Shown piece after piece: positions 17,081-26,130 of a stretch of DNA of 64,000 nt. Where the stretch lies: positions 806,001-870,000 of the forward strand of contig NZ_AZMV01000007.1 in assembly GCF_000522505.1 (NCBI RefSeq), read 5' to 3'. Each line of letters begins with the position of its first letter. Positions within the stretch are counted from its first letter, which is position 1. Source of the stretch: Bifidobacterium moukalabense DSM 27321. GTDB lineage: Bacteria > Actinomycetota > Actinomycetes > Actinomycetales > Bifidobacteriaceae. A model generated the notes under the pieces. The model ran no database searches. It had not been told where the DNA came from and saw only the letters and a list, made by a program, of their open reading frames with translations. The translations under genes and the position numbers were made by a program.

Positions 17081-18406
17081 ATGTATCTCGCAATCAATAT
17101 CCTGGGGCTCGTGGTGTTTCTGGCCCTGGGCTGGGTCTTCTCGAACGACCGAAAAGGCATCCAGTGGAAGTCGGTCGGCTGCATGGTGGCGCTGAACCTT
17201 ATCATCGCGTGGCTGCTGACGAGCTTCGAAGGCGGCCGTGTCGTCGTGAAGGCCGCGGCCGACGGTTTCGCCTGGATCGTGAACATCTCATATCAGGGCA
17301 TCAACTTCGCCTTGGCAAACTGGGTCGGCGCCGACGGCACCAATCCGACCCCGGTGAACTTCATCGCCAGCGCACTGCTGCCGATCCTGCTTATCGTTCC
17401 CCTGTTCGATATTCTGACCTACATCGGCTTCCTGCCATGGGTCATCAAGTGGATCGGTCGTGGCCTGAGCTTCATCACACGACGCCCGAAATTCGAGACC
17501 TTCTTCGCCGTCGAAATGATGTTCCTCGGCAACACCGAGGCCCTCGCCGTCTCCAAGGTGCAGCTGCGGCGCATGAAGGCCGGCCGCAACGTGACCCTCG
17601 CCATGATGTCGATGAGCTGCATCACCGCGGCCATCGTCGGATCCTATATTCAGATGGTCCCTGGCGAATTCGTCATCACCGCCATTCCGCTGAACTGCAT
17701 CAACGCACTGATCGTCAGCCACATGCTGTACCCGGTCAGCGTCACCGCGGAGGAGGACGTCATCTATTCCACGGCCATGGACGTCGACGTGCTCGAAGGT
17801 CTGCCGGAAGAGGAACGTGCCAAGCGCGAGAAGGCGATTGCCGACTACAACGCATTGCCGTGGTATAGGAAGGTGTACAGGCGCGATCCCGCTCAGCCGG
17901 CCAAAGAGCCCTTCTTCTCGTTCCTAGGTGACTCCATTCTCTCCGGTGGCAGGCTGATTCTGATCATCACCGCCAACGTCATCGCATTCGTGGCGCTTGC
18001 GGGACTGATCGACAAGGTGCTCGCCCTGTTCTGGAACCAGCTGTCGTTGGAATCCATCCTCGGTGTGATCATGTATGTTCCGTCGCTGCTGCTCGGCCTT
18101 GATCCGGGAACCGCGTGGGATATGTCACAGCTTATGGGGCTGAAACTCGTGACCAACGAATTCGTGGTCATGGGGCAGATCACCGGTGACATCGCCACCT
18201 ATGCGACCCATTACAAGGCCGTGCTGACCGTGTTCATCACCTCTTTCGCGAACTTTTCCACGCTGGGCATGGTCATCGGTTGCTTCAAGGGCATGGTGGC
18301 CAAGGAGAAGAACGATGCCATCTCCAAGCAGGTCGGGCGCATGCTGGTCGCTGGCATCCTCGTCTCCCTGCTGTCCGCCGCAATGGTCGGCCTGTTCTGC
18401 TGGTGA
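17081..18406 (+). CDS. Concentrative nucleoside transporter (CNT/NupC family)
   Basis: A 441-residue membrane protein with about 9-10 hydrophobic helices. The CNT repeat motif appears as KFETFFAVEMMFLGNTEALAVSK and later as GLDPGTAWDMSQLMGLKLVTNEF, both parts of the nucleoside-binding core (EXXXLGXTE-like and NEF). It imports nucleosides by proton or sodium symport. Between a nucleoside phosphorylase and a nucleoside hydrolase, its substrate is almost certainly a nucleoside. A charged loop at about 235-275 interrupts the core. AAAGGAGAG precedes the ATG. Confidence 0.9.
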   Translation: MYLAINILGLVVFLALGWVFSNDRKGIQWKSVGCMVALNLIIAWLLTSFEGGRVVVKAAADGFAWIVNISYQGINFALANWVGADGTNPTPVNFIASALLPILLIVPLFDILTYIGFLPWVIKWIGRGLSFITRRPKFETFFAVEMMFLGNTEALAVSKVQLRRMKAGRNVTLAMMSMSCITAAIVGSYIQMVPGEFVITAIPLNCINALIVSHMLYPVSVTAEEDVIYSTAMDVDVLEGLPEEERAKREKAIADYNALPWYRKVYRRDPAQPAKEPFFSFLGDSILSGGRLILIITANVIAFVALAGLIDKVLALFWNQLSLESILGVIMYVPSLLLGLDPGTAWDMSQLMGLKLVTNEFVVMGQITGDIATYATHYKAVLTVFITSFANFSTLGMVIGCFKGMVAKEKNDAISKQVGRMLVAGILVSLLSAAMVGLFCW

Positions 18407-18477
18407 CGGCCGGTCCGGTATGGACGACGGATAGCCGTGTCATTATCAGTATCAAACAGTCATCAAAGGAGAATAAT

Positions 18478-19422
18478 ATGGTCACCAAAATCATTCTGGA
18501 TTGCGATCCCGGCCATGACGATGCGGTCGCGTTGCTGCTCGCAGTGGGCAATCCCGATATCGAACTGGTCGGTGTCACCACCGTCGGTGGCAACCAGAGC
18601 CTCGACAAGGTCACCTACAATGCGCGTGCCGTACTGGGAAAGGCACATGCCGCCGAAGTTCCGGTACGTGCCGGCTGCGGACGGCCATTGATCCGTCCGC
18701 TCAAGGATGCGGCCGACATTCACGGCGAGACCGGTCTGGACGGTGTCGAACTGCCTGTGCCAAGCCGACCGCTTGACGAGGGACATGCCGTCAACTGGAT
18801 CATCGATACCATCATGAACAGCGAGTCCGGAAGCATCACGCTGGTGCCGACGGGTCCCCTGACCAACATAGCCATGGCCGTACGTCTGGAGCCGCGTATC
18901 GTGGAACGCGTCAAGGAAGTCGTGCTGATGGGCGGCGGCTATCATGTGGGCAACTGCGGTCCCGTGGCGGAATTCAATATCTTCACCGATCCGGAAGCCG
19001 CACATATCGTGTTCAACGCGCCATGGCATCGCCTGACCATGATTGGCCTTGATCTGACCCATCAGGCATTGTGCACGCCTGAAGTGCAACGGCGCATCGA
19101 GGGTATCGGCACCGATCTCGCATGGTTCGTCTCCGGATTGATGGATTTCTTCCGCAAGGCGTACCGGAATGACCAAAGTTTTGTCGATCCGCCGGTGCAC
19201 GATCCCTGCACGATTGCATACCTGATCGATCCGGGCATCATCACCACCCGCCGTTGCCCGATAGACGTTGAGCTGCGCGGCGAGCTGACCGTCGGCATGA
19301 CCGTCGCCGACCTGAACGGCCTGGAACCGAGCGAGGAGGAGTGCCGCACCCAGGTGGCCACCAAGCTGGACTTCGGCAGGTTCTGGGCGTTGGTCGAAGA
19401 CGCCATCCGCACCATCGGCTGA
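18478..19422 (+). CDS. Inosine/uridine-preferring nucleoside hydrolase
   Basis: A 314-residue nucleoside hydrolase that splits ribonucleosides to base and ribose. The calcium-binding motif DCDPGHDDAVAL lies at about residues 8-19, and GGGYHVGNCGPVAEFNIFTDPEAA and the distal active-site region VHDPCTIAYL are present. ATG 18478 follows AAAGGAG by 7 bases, whereas upstream in-frame codons lie inside the permease gene. It ends the nucleoside locus and complements the phosphorylase by handling nucleosides without phosphate. Exact preference (purine or uridine) is not readable. Confidence 0.9.
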   Translation: MVTKIILDCDPGHDDAVALLLAVGNPDIELVGVTTVGGNQSLDKVTYNARAVLGKAHAAEVPVRAGCGRPLIRPLKDAADIHGETGLDGVELPVPSRPLDEGHAVNWIIDTIMNSESGSITLVPTGPLTNIAMAVRLEPRIVERVKEVVLMGGGYHVGNCGPVAEFNIFTDPEAAHIVFNAPWHRLTMIGLDLTHQALCTPEVQRRIEGIGTDLAWFVSGLMDFFRKAYRNDQSFVDPPVHDPCTIAYLIDPGIITTRRCPIDVELRGELTVGMTVADLNGLEPSEEECRTQVATKLDFGRFWALVEDAIRTIG

Positions 19423-19437
19423 TTGCGGTCGTGGAAT

Positions 19438-19500
19438 AAGCGAACCCGCGGATCGAATGGCCGGAAAAGTCAGGAGTCCATTCGATCCGAGGGTTCGCTT
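19438..19500. terminator. Large convergent hairpin between nucleoside hydrolase and purD
   Basis: AAGCGAACCC (19438-19447) pairs with GGGTTCGCTT (19491-19500), and an adjoining GGATCGAATGG pairs with CCATTCGATCC, giving an almost continuous stem of over 20 pairs. Lying between convergent stops, it likely ends both transcripts. Confidence 0.7.
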
Positions 19501-19517
19501 CGTATGTTCATACGCTG

Positions 19518-20780
19518 CTACGCGTTCAGGGCCTTGGCCCCGATATCGTGGCGATAGAACATGCCTGTGGTGTCGAGCTGGTCGATGATCTCATAGACTT
19601 TGTCTTGTGCGGTCTTGATATCGGAGGCGGAGGCCTCCACGAGCAGCACACGGCCGGAACTGGCCACCAGGCCGTGTGCGCCGTTGGACACGCCGGCATA
19701 GTAGACGTGGGAATTGGCATCGACCGGAATTTCGGGGATTGCGGCACCCTTGACCACGTTGACCGGATATCCTTCGGCTGCGAGTACCACACCGAGGGTG
19801 GCGTTCTCATCGTCCCAGGTGAATTCCGGGGTCTCGCCATTGAGGATGGCGTTGATGCCGGCACCGAGGTCGGAGGTGAGCTTCGGCAGCACCACTTCGG
19901 TTTCCGGATCGCCGAAGCGGGCGTTGAACTCGATGACCTTCGGGCCTTCGGCGGTGGCGATTAGACCCGCATACAGAATGCCGGTGAACGGCGTGCCCTC
20001 GTCGGCCATGGCCTCGACGGTCGGCCTGACGATGGTCTCAATGGCGGTATCGACCACGCTCTGGCTGATCTGAGGAACCGGGCTGTAGGCGCCCATGCCG
20101 CCGGTGTTCGGGCCCTTGTCTCCATCATAGGCACGCTTGTGATCCTGCGAAATCGGCATCGGCCAGAAGTCGGTGCCGTTTACGAAGCTCATCAACGAGA
20201 ATTCCTGACCTTCGAGGAAGTCCTCGATGACCACTTTGGCGCCGGCGTTGCCGAAACGATGATCGACGAAAATATCTTCCAAGGCGGCGATGGCGGCATC
20301 CTCGTCCATCGCGACGGTCACACCCTTGCCTGCGGCCAGACCATCGGCCTTGATCACAATCGGGGCGCCATGCTCCCGCACGTAGGCGACGGAACGGTCC
20401 AGCTCATCGAAGGTCCGATACTTCGCGGTCGGAATGTCATGACGTTCCATAAGCTGCTTGGCGAAGTCCTTGGAACCTTCGATCTGGGCGGCGGCCTTGT
20501 TCGGACCGAACGCCTTGATGCCGGCCGCGGCGAAATCGTCGACGATACCTTCGATCAGCGGTACCTCCGGGCCCACGAACACCCAGTCGTAGTCGTTGTT
20601 CTTCACGAATTCGACCAGCGCGGCATGGTTGGATGGATTGAGTTGCGTGATGCGGATGCCGTCCAGCTCCATGCCCGGATTGCCCGGAGCCACGGTGACC
20701 TCGCTGACGCTGCCGCCACGCATCAATGCGTGTGCGATGGCGTGCTCGCGCGCGCCGGAACCGATAACCAGAACCTTCAT
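19518..20780 (-). CDS. purD: Phosphoribosylamine-glycine ligase
   Basis: A 420-residue ATP-grasp enzyme that makes GAR from phosphoribosylamine, glycine and ATP. It begins MKVLVIGSGAREHAIAHAL, the typical PurD start, and has IKADGLAAGKGV, the ATP loop DHKRAYDGDKGPNTGGMGAYSP and VIEFNARFGDPETE. Length is typical. It is downstream of purM in a minus-strand purF-purM-purD block; a 10-base-pair hairpin (20831-20856) lies in the gap before it. A GGAGG ribosome site precedes the ATG. Confidence 0.95.
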   Translation of the reverse strand: MKVLVIGSGAREHAIAHALMRGGSVSEVTVAPGNPGMELDGIRITQLNPSNHAALVEFVKNNDYDWVFVGPEVPLIEGIVDDFAAAGIKAFGPNKAAAQIEGSKDFAKQLMERHDIPTAKYRTFDELDRSVAYVREHGAPIVIKADGLAAGKGVTVAMDEDAAIAALEDIFVDHRFGNAGAKVVIEDFLEGQEFSLMSFVNGTDFWPMPISQDHKRAYDGDKGPNTGGMGAYSPVPQISQSVVDTAIETIVRPTVEAMADEGTPFTGILYAGLIATAEGPKVIEFNARFGDPETEVVLPKLTSDLGAGINAILNGETPEFTWDDENATLGVVLAAEGYPVNVVKGAAIPEIPVDANSHVYYAGVSNGAHGLVASSGRVLLVEASASDIKTAQDKVYEIIDQLDTTGMFYRHDIGAKALNA

Positions 20781-20830
20781 TTTTCCTCCTATTACTGGCC
20801 CCCGCCGGCGAGGGCTGCCGTGAAGTGACC

Positions 20831-20856
20831 GGGGTGGCCCATAATCGGGCCACCCC
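20831..20856. repeat. Intercistronic hairpin purM-purD
   Basis: GGGGTGGCCC (20831-20840) pairs perfectly with GGGCCACCCC (20847-20856) around 6 bases. On the minus strand no U run follows, so it may pause transcription or protect the upstream message rather than end it. Confidence 0.5.
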
Positions 20857-20866
20857 TTAATTGCTA

Positions 20867-21901
20867 TTACCGAAGTTCGACGTCGTCGTTGGTCTTCTTC
20901 ACGATGCTGCCCAGCACGTAGCCGGTCTCACCGTTGCTCTTGAGCAGTTCCATGGTTTTGTCGGCATCCTCGGCACTGACTGCCAGTACCATGCCGATGC
21001 CCATGTTGAAGATGTTGAACATCTCCATATGATCGATTTCTCCGGCCTTCTCAAGCACATCGAAAATCGGCAGGACAGGCCAGGAACTAAGGTCGATGCG
21101 GGCGGCAAGACCGTCCGGAATCATACGCGGGACATTCTCGATGAAGCCTCCGCCGGTGATGTGGGCAACGCCCTTGACCACGCCTGCCTTGAACAGTGGG
21201 GAAAGGGCCTTGACGTAGATTTTGGTCGGGGTGAGCAGCACGTCGCCGAGTTTTTCCCCACCCAGTTCGTCCAGTACGGTGTCCACGGTGTAGCCGGCCT
21301 GCTCGAACAGGGCCTTGCGCACCAGGGAGAATCCATTGGAATGAACGCCGGTGGACGGCAGACCGATGAGCACGTCGCTTTCGCAGATGGTGGAACCGTC
21401 GACGATCGCTGATTTTTCGGCCACGCCGACTGCAAAACCAGCCAGATCATACTCGTCTTCATCGTACATGCCCGGCATTTCGGCGGTTTCGCCGCCGATC
21501 AGGCCGGATCCCGCCTGTACGCAACCGTCGGCCACGCCGGAAACGACCTGTTCGAGCAGGGCGGGATCGTTCTTGCCGCAGGCGATATAGTCCAGGAAAA
21601 AGAGCGGTTCGGCGCCTTGGGCGGCGATGTCGTTGACGCACATGGCCACACAGTCGATGCCGATGGTGTCGTGCTTGTTTGCCATCTTGGCCACGACCAG
21701 CTTGGTGCCGACGCCGTCGGTGCCCGAGATCAGTACGGGCTCCTGGTAACCGAGGGAAGCCAGATCGAACAAGCCGCCAAAGCCTCCGATGCCGCCGACC
21801 ACGCCCGGACGGTTGGTGCGTGCCACATGGGACTTGATGCGCTTGACGACTTCGTAACCGGCTTCGACGCTTACGCCGGCCTCTTCATATGCTTTTGGCA
21901 T
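20867..21901 (-). CDS. purM: Phosphoribosylformylglycinamidine cyclo-ligase (AIR synthetase)
   Basis: A 344-residue PurM that closes FGAM to AIR using ATP. The start [19 protein letters not shown] is preceded on the minus strand by AGAAAGG; the upstream open frame runs into the purF end and is not used. Conserved pieces include [44 protein letters not shown] and [13 protein letters not shown]. It lies between purF and purD in the same direction. Confidence 0.95.
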   Translation of the reverse strand: MPKAYEEAGVSVEAGYEVVKRIKSHVARTNRPGVVGGIGGFGGLFDLASLGYQEPVLISGTDGVGTKLVVAKMANKHDTIGIDCVAMCVNDIAAQGAEPLFFLDYIACGKNDPALLEQVVSGVADGCVQAGSGLIGGETAEMPGMYDEDEYDLAGFAVGVAEKSAIVDGSTICESDVLIGLPSTGVHSNGFSLVRKALFEQAGYTVDTVLDELGGEKLGDVLLTPTKIYVKALSPLFKAGVVKGVAHITGGGFIENVPRMIPDGLAARIDLSSWPVLPIFDVLEKAGEIDHMEMFNIFNMGIGMVLAVSAEDADKTMELLKSNGETGYVLGSIVKKTNDDVELR

Positions 21902-21959
21902 ATCAAACCTTTCTAGGGTTTCAGTGTTCTTCTTTGTGGTTGTGGACGTGCAATGGAGT

Positions 21960-21995
21960 CGGGTTCCGGACGGCCTGACCGCCACACGGAACCCG
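21960..21995. repeat. Intercistronic hairpin purF-purM
   Basis: CGGGTTCCG (21960-21968) pairs with CGGAACCCG (21987-21995), with an 18-base loop, in the gap between purF and purM. Similar hairpins follow purM and purC. Confidence 0.45.
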
Positions 21996-22001
21996 CAACG
22001 G

Positions 22002-23525
22002 CTATTCCCGTGCCTGTGCCGCTCCTGCAGGCTGCACCTTATACTCGTTGCCCTCATACTTGCTCTTGTACAGGGCGAATTCGGGCAGGCGCACACGGTC
22101 TTCGGGGGTGAGGGATTTAAGGAAATCGGCCTCATAATCGTCGAGGGCGGTGGGGTAGTCGCCGTTGAAGTAGGCCACGCACAGGCCTCCGTAGGGCGCG
22201 TCGGCACCCAGGCCGATGGATTCGACCAGGCCATCGAGCGATAAGAATGCCAGGGAATCGGCGCCGATGAAGTCACGGATCTCCTCAACCGATTTCTTTG
22301 CGGCGATAAGCTCCTTGGTAGTGGAGATGTCGATGCCGTAGAAGCAGGGGTATTTCAGTGGCGGCGAGCTGATGCGCATGTGCACTTCGGCCGCACCGGC
22401 CTCCTTGAGCAACTGCACGATACGCTTGGAGGTGGTGCCGCGCACGATGGAATCGTCAATGACGATCACGCGCTTGCCCTTGACTACGCCGCGCACGGCG
22501 GAAAGCTTCATGCGCACACCCTGTTCACGTAGCTCCTGCGTCGGCTGGATGAATGTGCGAGCCACATACTGGTTCTTGATCAGGCCCATTTCGTTGGGCA
22601 ATCCGGCGGCTTCCGCATAGCCCGAAGCCGCGGATAGCGAGGAGTTCGGCACGCCGATGACCATGTCGGCGTCCACCGGGGATTCCTGTGCCAGTCGTGC
22701 GCCCATGCGCTTGCGGGCGGAGTGCACGTTCACGCCGTAGATGTCGGAATCGGGGCGGGCGAAGTAGATGAATTCCATCGAGCAGATGGCCAGTTGCGTC
22801 TGGTTGGTGTACTGCACGATCCTGTAGCCATGGTCGTTGACGACCACGATTTCGCCCGGGCGGATGTTGCGTACCAGTTCGGCGCCGACGATGTCGAGCG
22901 CGCAGGTCTCGGAGGCGAGCACATAGGCGCCGTTCTTCATCTTGCCGAGGGACAGCGGGCGAAAGCCGTTCGGGTCGAGCGCGCCGATCATGGCGTCTTC
23001 GGTCATGATCAGATAGGCGAAGCCGCCGTGTACGGTGTTGAGCGCTTCCTTGAGCTTGTCCATGAACGTGCGTTGCGTGGAGCGACGCAGCAGGTGCATC
23101 AGCACTTCGGTGTCGGAGTTGGAGTGGAAGATCGCGCCTTCGTCTTCCAGCTTGCGGCGCAGGGACGGGCAGTTCGTCAGATTGCCGTTGTGGCACAGGG
23201 CCATATCGCCGTCATGGAAGCGGAAGATGAACGGTTGGATGTTGTCGGTACCGCCCGAACCGGCAGTGGCGTAGCGCACATGGCCGATCGCCCTGTCTCC
23301 CTTCAGACGTTCGATTTCGCGTTCGTCGCTGAACACCTGGGTCAGCAGACCCGTTCCGCGATGACCGATGAGATGACCATTATCGTTCGAGACAATGCCG
23401 GCGCCTTCCTGACCGCGATGCTGCAGCGCATGCAGACCGAAGTAGGTGAGTCGGGCGGCGTCAGGGTGGCCCCAAACGCCGAAAATACCGCATTCCTCGT
23501 GGATGTCTTCGAGTTCAGCTGACAA
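22002..23525 (-). CDS. purF: Amidophosphoribosyltransferase
   Basis: A 507-residue enzyme that makes phosphoribosylamine from PRPP and glutamine, the committed purine step. The start is TTG, preceded on the minus strand by GGAAGGAG about 8 bases away. An 11-residue leader precedes the Ntn nucleophile Cys12 ([11 protein letters not shown]), so self-cleavage is expected. The PRPP loop is [14 protein letters not shown]. Cysteines in YPCFYGIDI and GGLCVAYF fit the Bacillus-type iron-sulfur site. First gene of the minus-strand purF-purM-purD block. Confidence 0.95.
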   Translation of the reverse strand: MSAELEDIHEECGIFGVWGHPDAARLTYFGLHALQHRGQEGAGIVSNDNGHLIGHRGTGLLTQVFSDEREIERLKGDRAIGHVRYATAGSGGTDNIQPFIFRFHDGDMALCHNGNLTNCPSLRRKLEDEGAIFHSNSDTEVLMHLLRRSTQRTFMDKLKEALNTVHGGFAYLIMTEDAMIGALDPNGFRPLSLGKMKNGAYVLASETCALDIVGAELVRNIRPGEIVVVNDHGYRIVQYTNQTQLAICSMEFIYFARPDSDIYGVNVHSARKRMGARLAQESPVDADMVIGVPNSSLSAASGYAEAAGLPNEMGLIKNQYVARTFIQPTQELREQGVRMKLSAVRGVVKGKRVIVIDDSIVRGTTSKRIVQLLKEAGAAEVHMRISSPPLKYPCFYGIDISTTKELIAAKKSVEEIRDFIGADSLAFLSLDGLVESIGLGADAPYGGLCVAYFNGDYPTALDDYEADFLKSLTPEDRVRLPEFALYKSKYEGNEYKVQPAGAAQARE

Positions 23526-23636
23526 GCCAAAGCTCCTTCCAAAACCATGGAGACAAGGGGTTCGCTACCGTTCAACCCTACCAACCGCCGGCTACAACCG
23601 GCGGGTTCGCATGGAATGCCGGAACGCGCGGTATGT

Positions 23637-23650
23637 CGAACAGATGTTCG
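23637..23650. promoter_or_regulatory. LexA (SOS) box before the Y-family polymerase
   Basis: CGAACAGATGTTCG matches the Gram-positive/actinobacterial LexA consensus CGAACNNNNGTTCG exactly. It covers the expected -35 position of a promoter with -10 TATGAT (23661-23666), so LexA would occlude RNA polymerase. This predicts DNA-damage induction of the two genes downstream. Confidence 0.82.
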
Positions 23651-23710
23651 AAGCTTTTGCTATGATGAAAGGGTGAATCGTCCATTGTCGGAGGGGTGGA
23701 AGAAGGAGTC

Positions 23711-25303
23711 ATGGCCGAACGTACGTATATCGCCATCGATCTGAAGTCCTTCTACGCCTCGTCCGAATGCGCGGAACTTGGTTTCGATGCGCTGCGTACG
23801 CATCTGGTGGTGGCGGACCAGTCGAGGACCGACAAGACCATTTGCCTGGCGGTGTCCCCATCGCTGAAGGAATATGGGCTTCCTGGTCGTGCGCGGCTGT
23901 TCGAAGTCAAGGCGAAGCTCAAGGAGGTCAATGCGGTTCGGCGCAGGGCGGCGCCGGGAGGCGTGCTCGTCGGCGAATCGTACCAGGTGGATGAGCTGGA
24001 GGCCGATCCGAATCTTGCCGCAGGCGTGTATATCGCCAAACCCCGCATGTCGCACTATCTCGCCGTCAGTGCGAAAATCTACGGCATCTATCTGCAGTTT
24101 GTGTCTGCGCAAGACATTCATGTCTATTCCATCGACGAGGTGTTCATGGATGTCACCGGGTACCTGCGCGCCTACGGCAAGGGCGTGCACAATCTGGCGA
24201 AGGAGATCATCCAACGGATCTTCGACGAAACCAAAATCACCGCGACGGCTGGCATCGGCACGAACATGTATCTTGCAAAAGTGGCCATGGACATTGTGGC
24301 GAAGCATATTCCGGCGGATGCGGACGGCGTGCGCATCGCGCAACTGGATGAGATGTCGTACCGGCGTCTGCTGTGGAACCACCGGCCGTTGACGGATTTC
24401 TGGCGCGTGGGCCGTGGATATGCGAAAAAACTTGAAGCCCAGGGACTGATGACCATGGGTGATATCGCACGATGCTCGCTGGGCAAGGCCTCCGAATACT
24501 ACAACGAGGATCTGCTGTACAGGATGTTCGGCGTGAACGCGGAGCTGCTCATCGATCATGCCTGGGGTTGGGAACCCTGCACCATTGCGGATATCAGGGC
24601 ATACAAGCCGGCCGGCCACAGCATGAGTTCCGGGCAAGTGCTCACGGGTGCCGTTGGTTTTGAGACCGCACGACTGATCGCCAAGGAGATGGCGGACACA
24701 CTGTCGTTGGATCTGGTGGCCAAGGGCGTGAAGGCCGGCCGTATGGGACTGATGGTCGGATATGATACCGCCAGTCTGGACCCGAAACGATTGGGGGAAT
24801 GCGGTACGCCGGAGTTGAGGATGATTGCCGGTCGTGCGGCCGCTGGGTATGACGGACCGGTCGCGATTGACCGGTATGGCCGCCGTGTGCCCAAACCCGC
24901 AACCGGATCGATTGGTCTGGGAGAGTGCAGTTCCTCGTCGGCCCGTATTCGTGACGCCGTGGATGAGCTGTTTTGCGCGATTGCGGACAGGCGGTTGCTG
25001 GTGCGGCGGCTGAATGTGGTCGCGGCGGATCTCATGACCGAGGAGGAGCTGGTCGCACATAGGGCTGCTTCCGACTATACCCAGCCTGATCTGTTCGACA
25101 CTGCCGATGGAGTTGCGCCATCACAGGATGTTGCGGCTTGCGGTGCTCAGCCGGAACCGGGAATGACCGAGCATCACGTGCAGCAAACCATCCTTGACAT
25201 CAAGCGTAAGTTCGGTAAAAACGCGGTCATCAAAGGCATGGACCTCTTTGACGACGCTACCGGTCAGCAGCGCAACAACCAGATCGGAGGCCATGCCGCA
25301 TGA
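23711..25303 (+). CDS. Y-family translesion DNA polymerase (UmuC/ImpB type)
   Basis: A 530-residue error-prone polymerase. The palm motif AIDLKSFYASSECAELGFD (about 6-24) and SIDEVFMDVTGYLRAYG carry the three metal-binding acidic residues; a helix-hairpin-helix region and a little-finger domain follow (about 230-420). The form resembles Firmicute UvrX/UmuC rather than DinB. ATG 23711 aligns with the family start, though an in-frame GTG at 23696 is possible. A LexA box controls it, and it overlaps a YolD-like partner gene by 4 bases. No umuD is present. Confidence 0.9.
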   Translation: MAERTYIAIDLKSFYASSECAELGFDALRTHLVVADQSRTDKTICLAVSPSLKEYGLPGRARLFEVKAKLKEVNAVRRRAAPGGVLVGESYQVDELEADPNLAAGVYIAKPRMSHYLAVSAKIYGIYLQFVSAQDIHVYSIDEVFMDVTGYLRAYGKGVHNLAKEIIQRIFDETKITATAGIGTNMYLAKVAMDIVAKHIPADADGVRIAQLDEMSYRRLLWNHRPLTDFWRVGRGYAKKLEAQGLMTMGDIARCSLGKASEYYNEDLLYRMFGVNAELLIDHAWGWEPCTIADIRAYKPAGHSMSSGQVLTGAVGFETARLIAKEMADTLSLDLVAKGVKAGRMGLMVGYDTASLDPKRLGECGTPELRMIAGRAAAGYDGPVAIDRYGRRVPKPATGSIGLGECSSSSARIRDAVDELFCAIADRRLLVRRLNVVAADLMTEEELVAHRAASDYTQPDLFDTADGVAPSQDVAACGAQPEPGMTEHHVQQTILDIKRKFGKNAVIKGMDLFDDATGQQRNNQIGGHAA

Positions 25304-25527
25304 GCCTGCAGGAGACCCATCGCTATGACGACATCATCGATCTGCCGCATTACCGGTCGCGCACGCATGCGCACATGAGCGCGCACAATCGTGCCGCCCA
25401 ATTCATGCCGTTCGCCGCCCTGACCGGTTATGAGGACATCATCAGACAGACCGCTGAATCCAGCAACGCGGCCGTCGAACGGGCCAATACGCCTGTGGGC
25501 CTTGAGGACGGATACTTTTCCGCCTGA
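25300..25527 (+). CDS. YolD-like small protein partnered with the Y-family polymerase
   Basis: A 75-residue protein whose ATG overlaps the polymerase stop (ATGA), so translation is coupled. The conserved segment MSAHNRAAQFMPFAALTGYEDIIRQT matches the short proteins of YolD type found directly beside UmuC-like polymerases in Firmicutes. These are thought to act with the polymerase in translesion synthesis, possibly in a UmuD-like way; that role is not proven. Shares the LexA-controlled transcript. Confidence 0.75.
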   Translation: MSLQETHRYDDIIDLPHYRSRTHAHMSAHNRAAQFMPFAALTGYEDIIRQTAESSNAAVERANTPVGLEDGYFSA

Positions 25528-25661
25528 GTTCTGTGCCTGACTGGTGCTCTCTGGAATGGTATCGGCGCCGGTTGAGTATGCTTGAATCTTATTTTGATTC
25601 AGAGACACCTGTTGCATATTAAAGGAGGAATGCTCACTCCATCCGTTCAGGTGTCGGATAG

Positions 25662-25935
25662 ATGTCGCAGGTGCCGGAGATAAAGAAGAGGCAATCAGTC
25701 TTGGCTGTATTTGCCATTATCTTCGCTTCGCTTTCCTTTTTGGCGTCTATTAATTAGTGGCGGCAGTACGCTTTCGACAGGTCTGATTGTATTCTGTGCT
25801 TCTCCGCCGGTTCTCTTTTCTGGATTGTCGTTCTATGCGACTCGCAAGGATGGCAAAGTTGGCGGAAGAGTCTTCGTGTATATTGCGATAGCCATTATCA
25901 GGCCTCTAATGCATCTGGCTATGGCGTTAGCTTAG
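25662..25935 (+). pseudogene. Broken small membrane protein, DUF4190-like
   Basis: One frame (25662-25757) encodes 31 residues, KKRQSVLAVFAIIFASLSFLA then a stop; the next frame continues with GLIVFCASPPVLFSGLSFYATRKDGKVGGRVFVYIAIAI. Joined, they resemble the two-helix DUF4190 pattern (hydrophobic helix, K-x-G-x-x-G turn, hydrophobic helix). A good AAAGGAGG site lies at 25621-25628, but the frame that follows it soon stops. The gene is probably decayed; a sequence error near the AT-rich 25750 is the alternative. No other gene is seen between 25528 and 26130. Confidence 0.4.
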
Positions 25936-26019
25936 ATCCTAAAACGACTGGTGTAAACAAAAACGTCATGTCCATCCCGGTATCGCGATAAAAAGCGGGA
26001 CATTGTTCGCAACCGAAGA

Positions 26020-26070
26020 CCGAGGGGCTGTGTCTCAGAATGAACCTTGAAACACAGCCCCTCGGCCTTT
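26020..26070. terminator. Terminator between the pseudogene and purL
   Basis: CCGAGGGGCTGTGT (26020-26033) pairs perfectly with ACACAGCCCCTCGG (26052-26065), followed by CCTTT on the plus strand. It lies about 60 bases beyond the minus-strand purL stop and may serve both directions. Confidence 0.7.
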
Positions 26071-26130
26071 CGCTCGGATGCCGCTCGGGTTATGTAGGTT
26101 GCTCTACGTGTCCTGGACCGGCATCGCGCA

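Noticed and set aside
20867-22288. Extended 473-residue purM
   Set aside because: The added part reads through the end of purF in another frame; ATG 21901 with AGAAAGG matches the known start.
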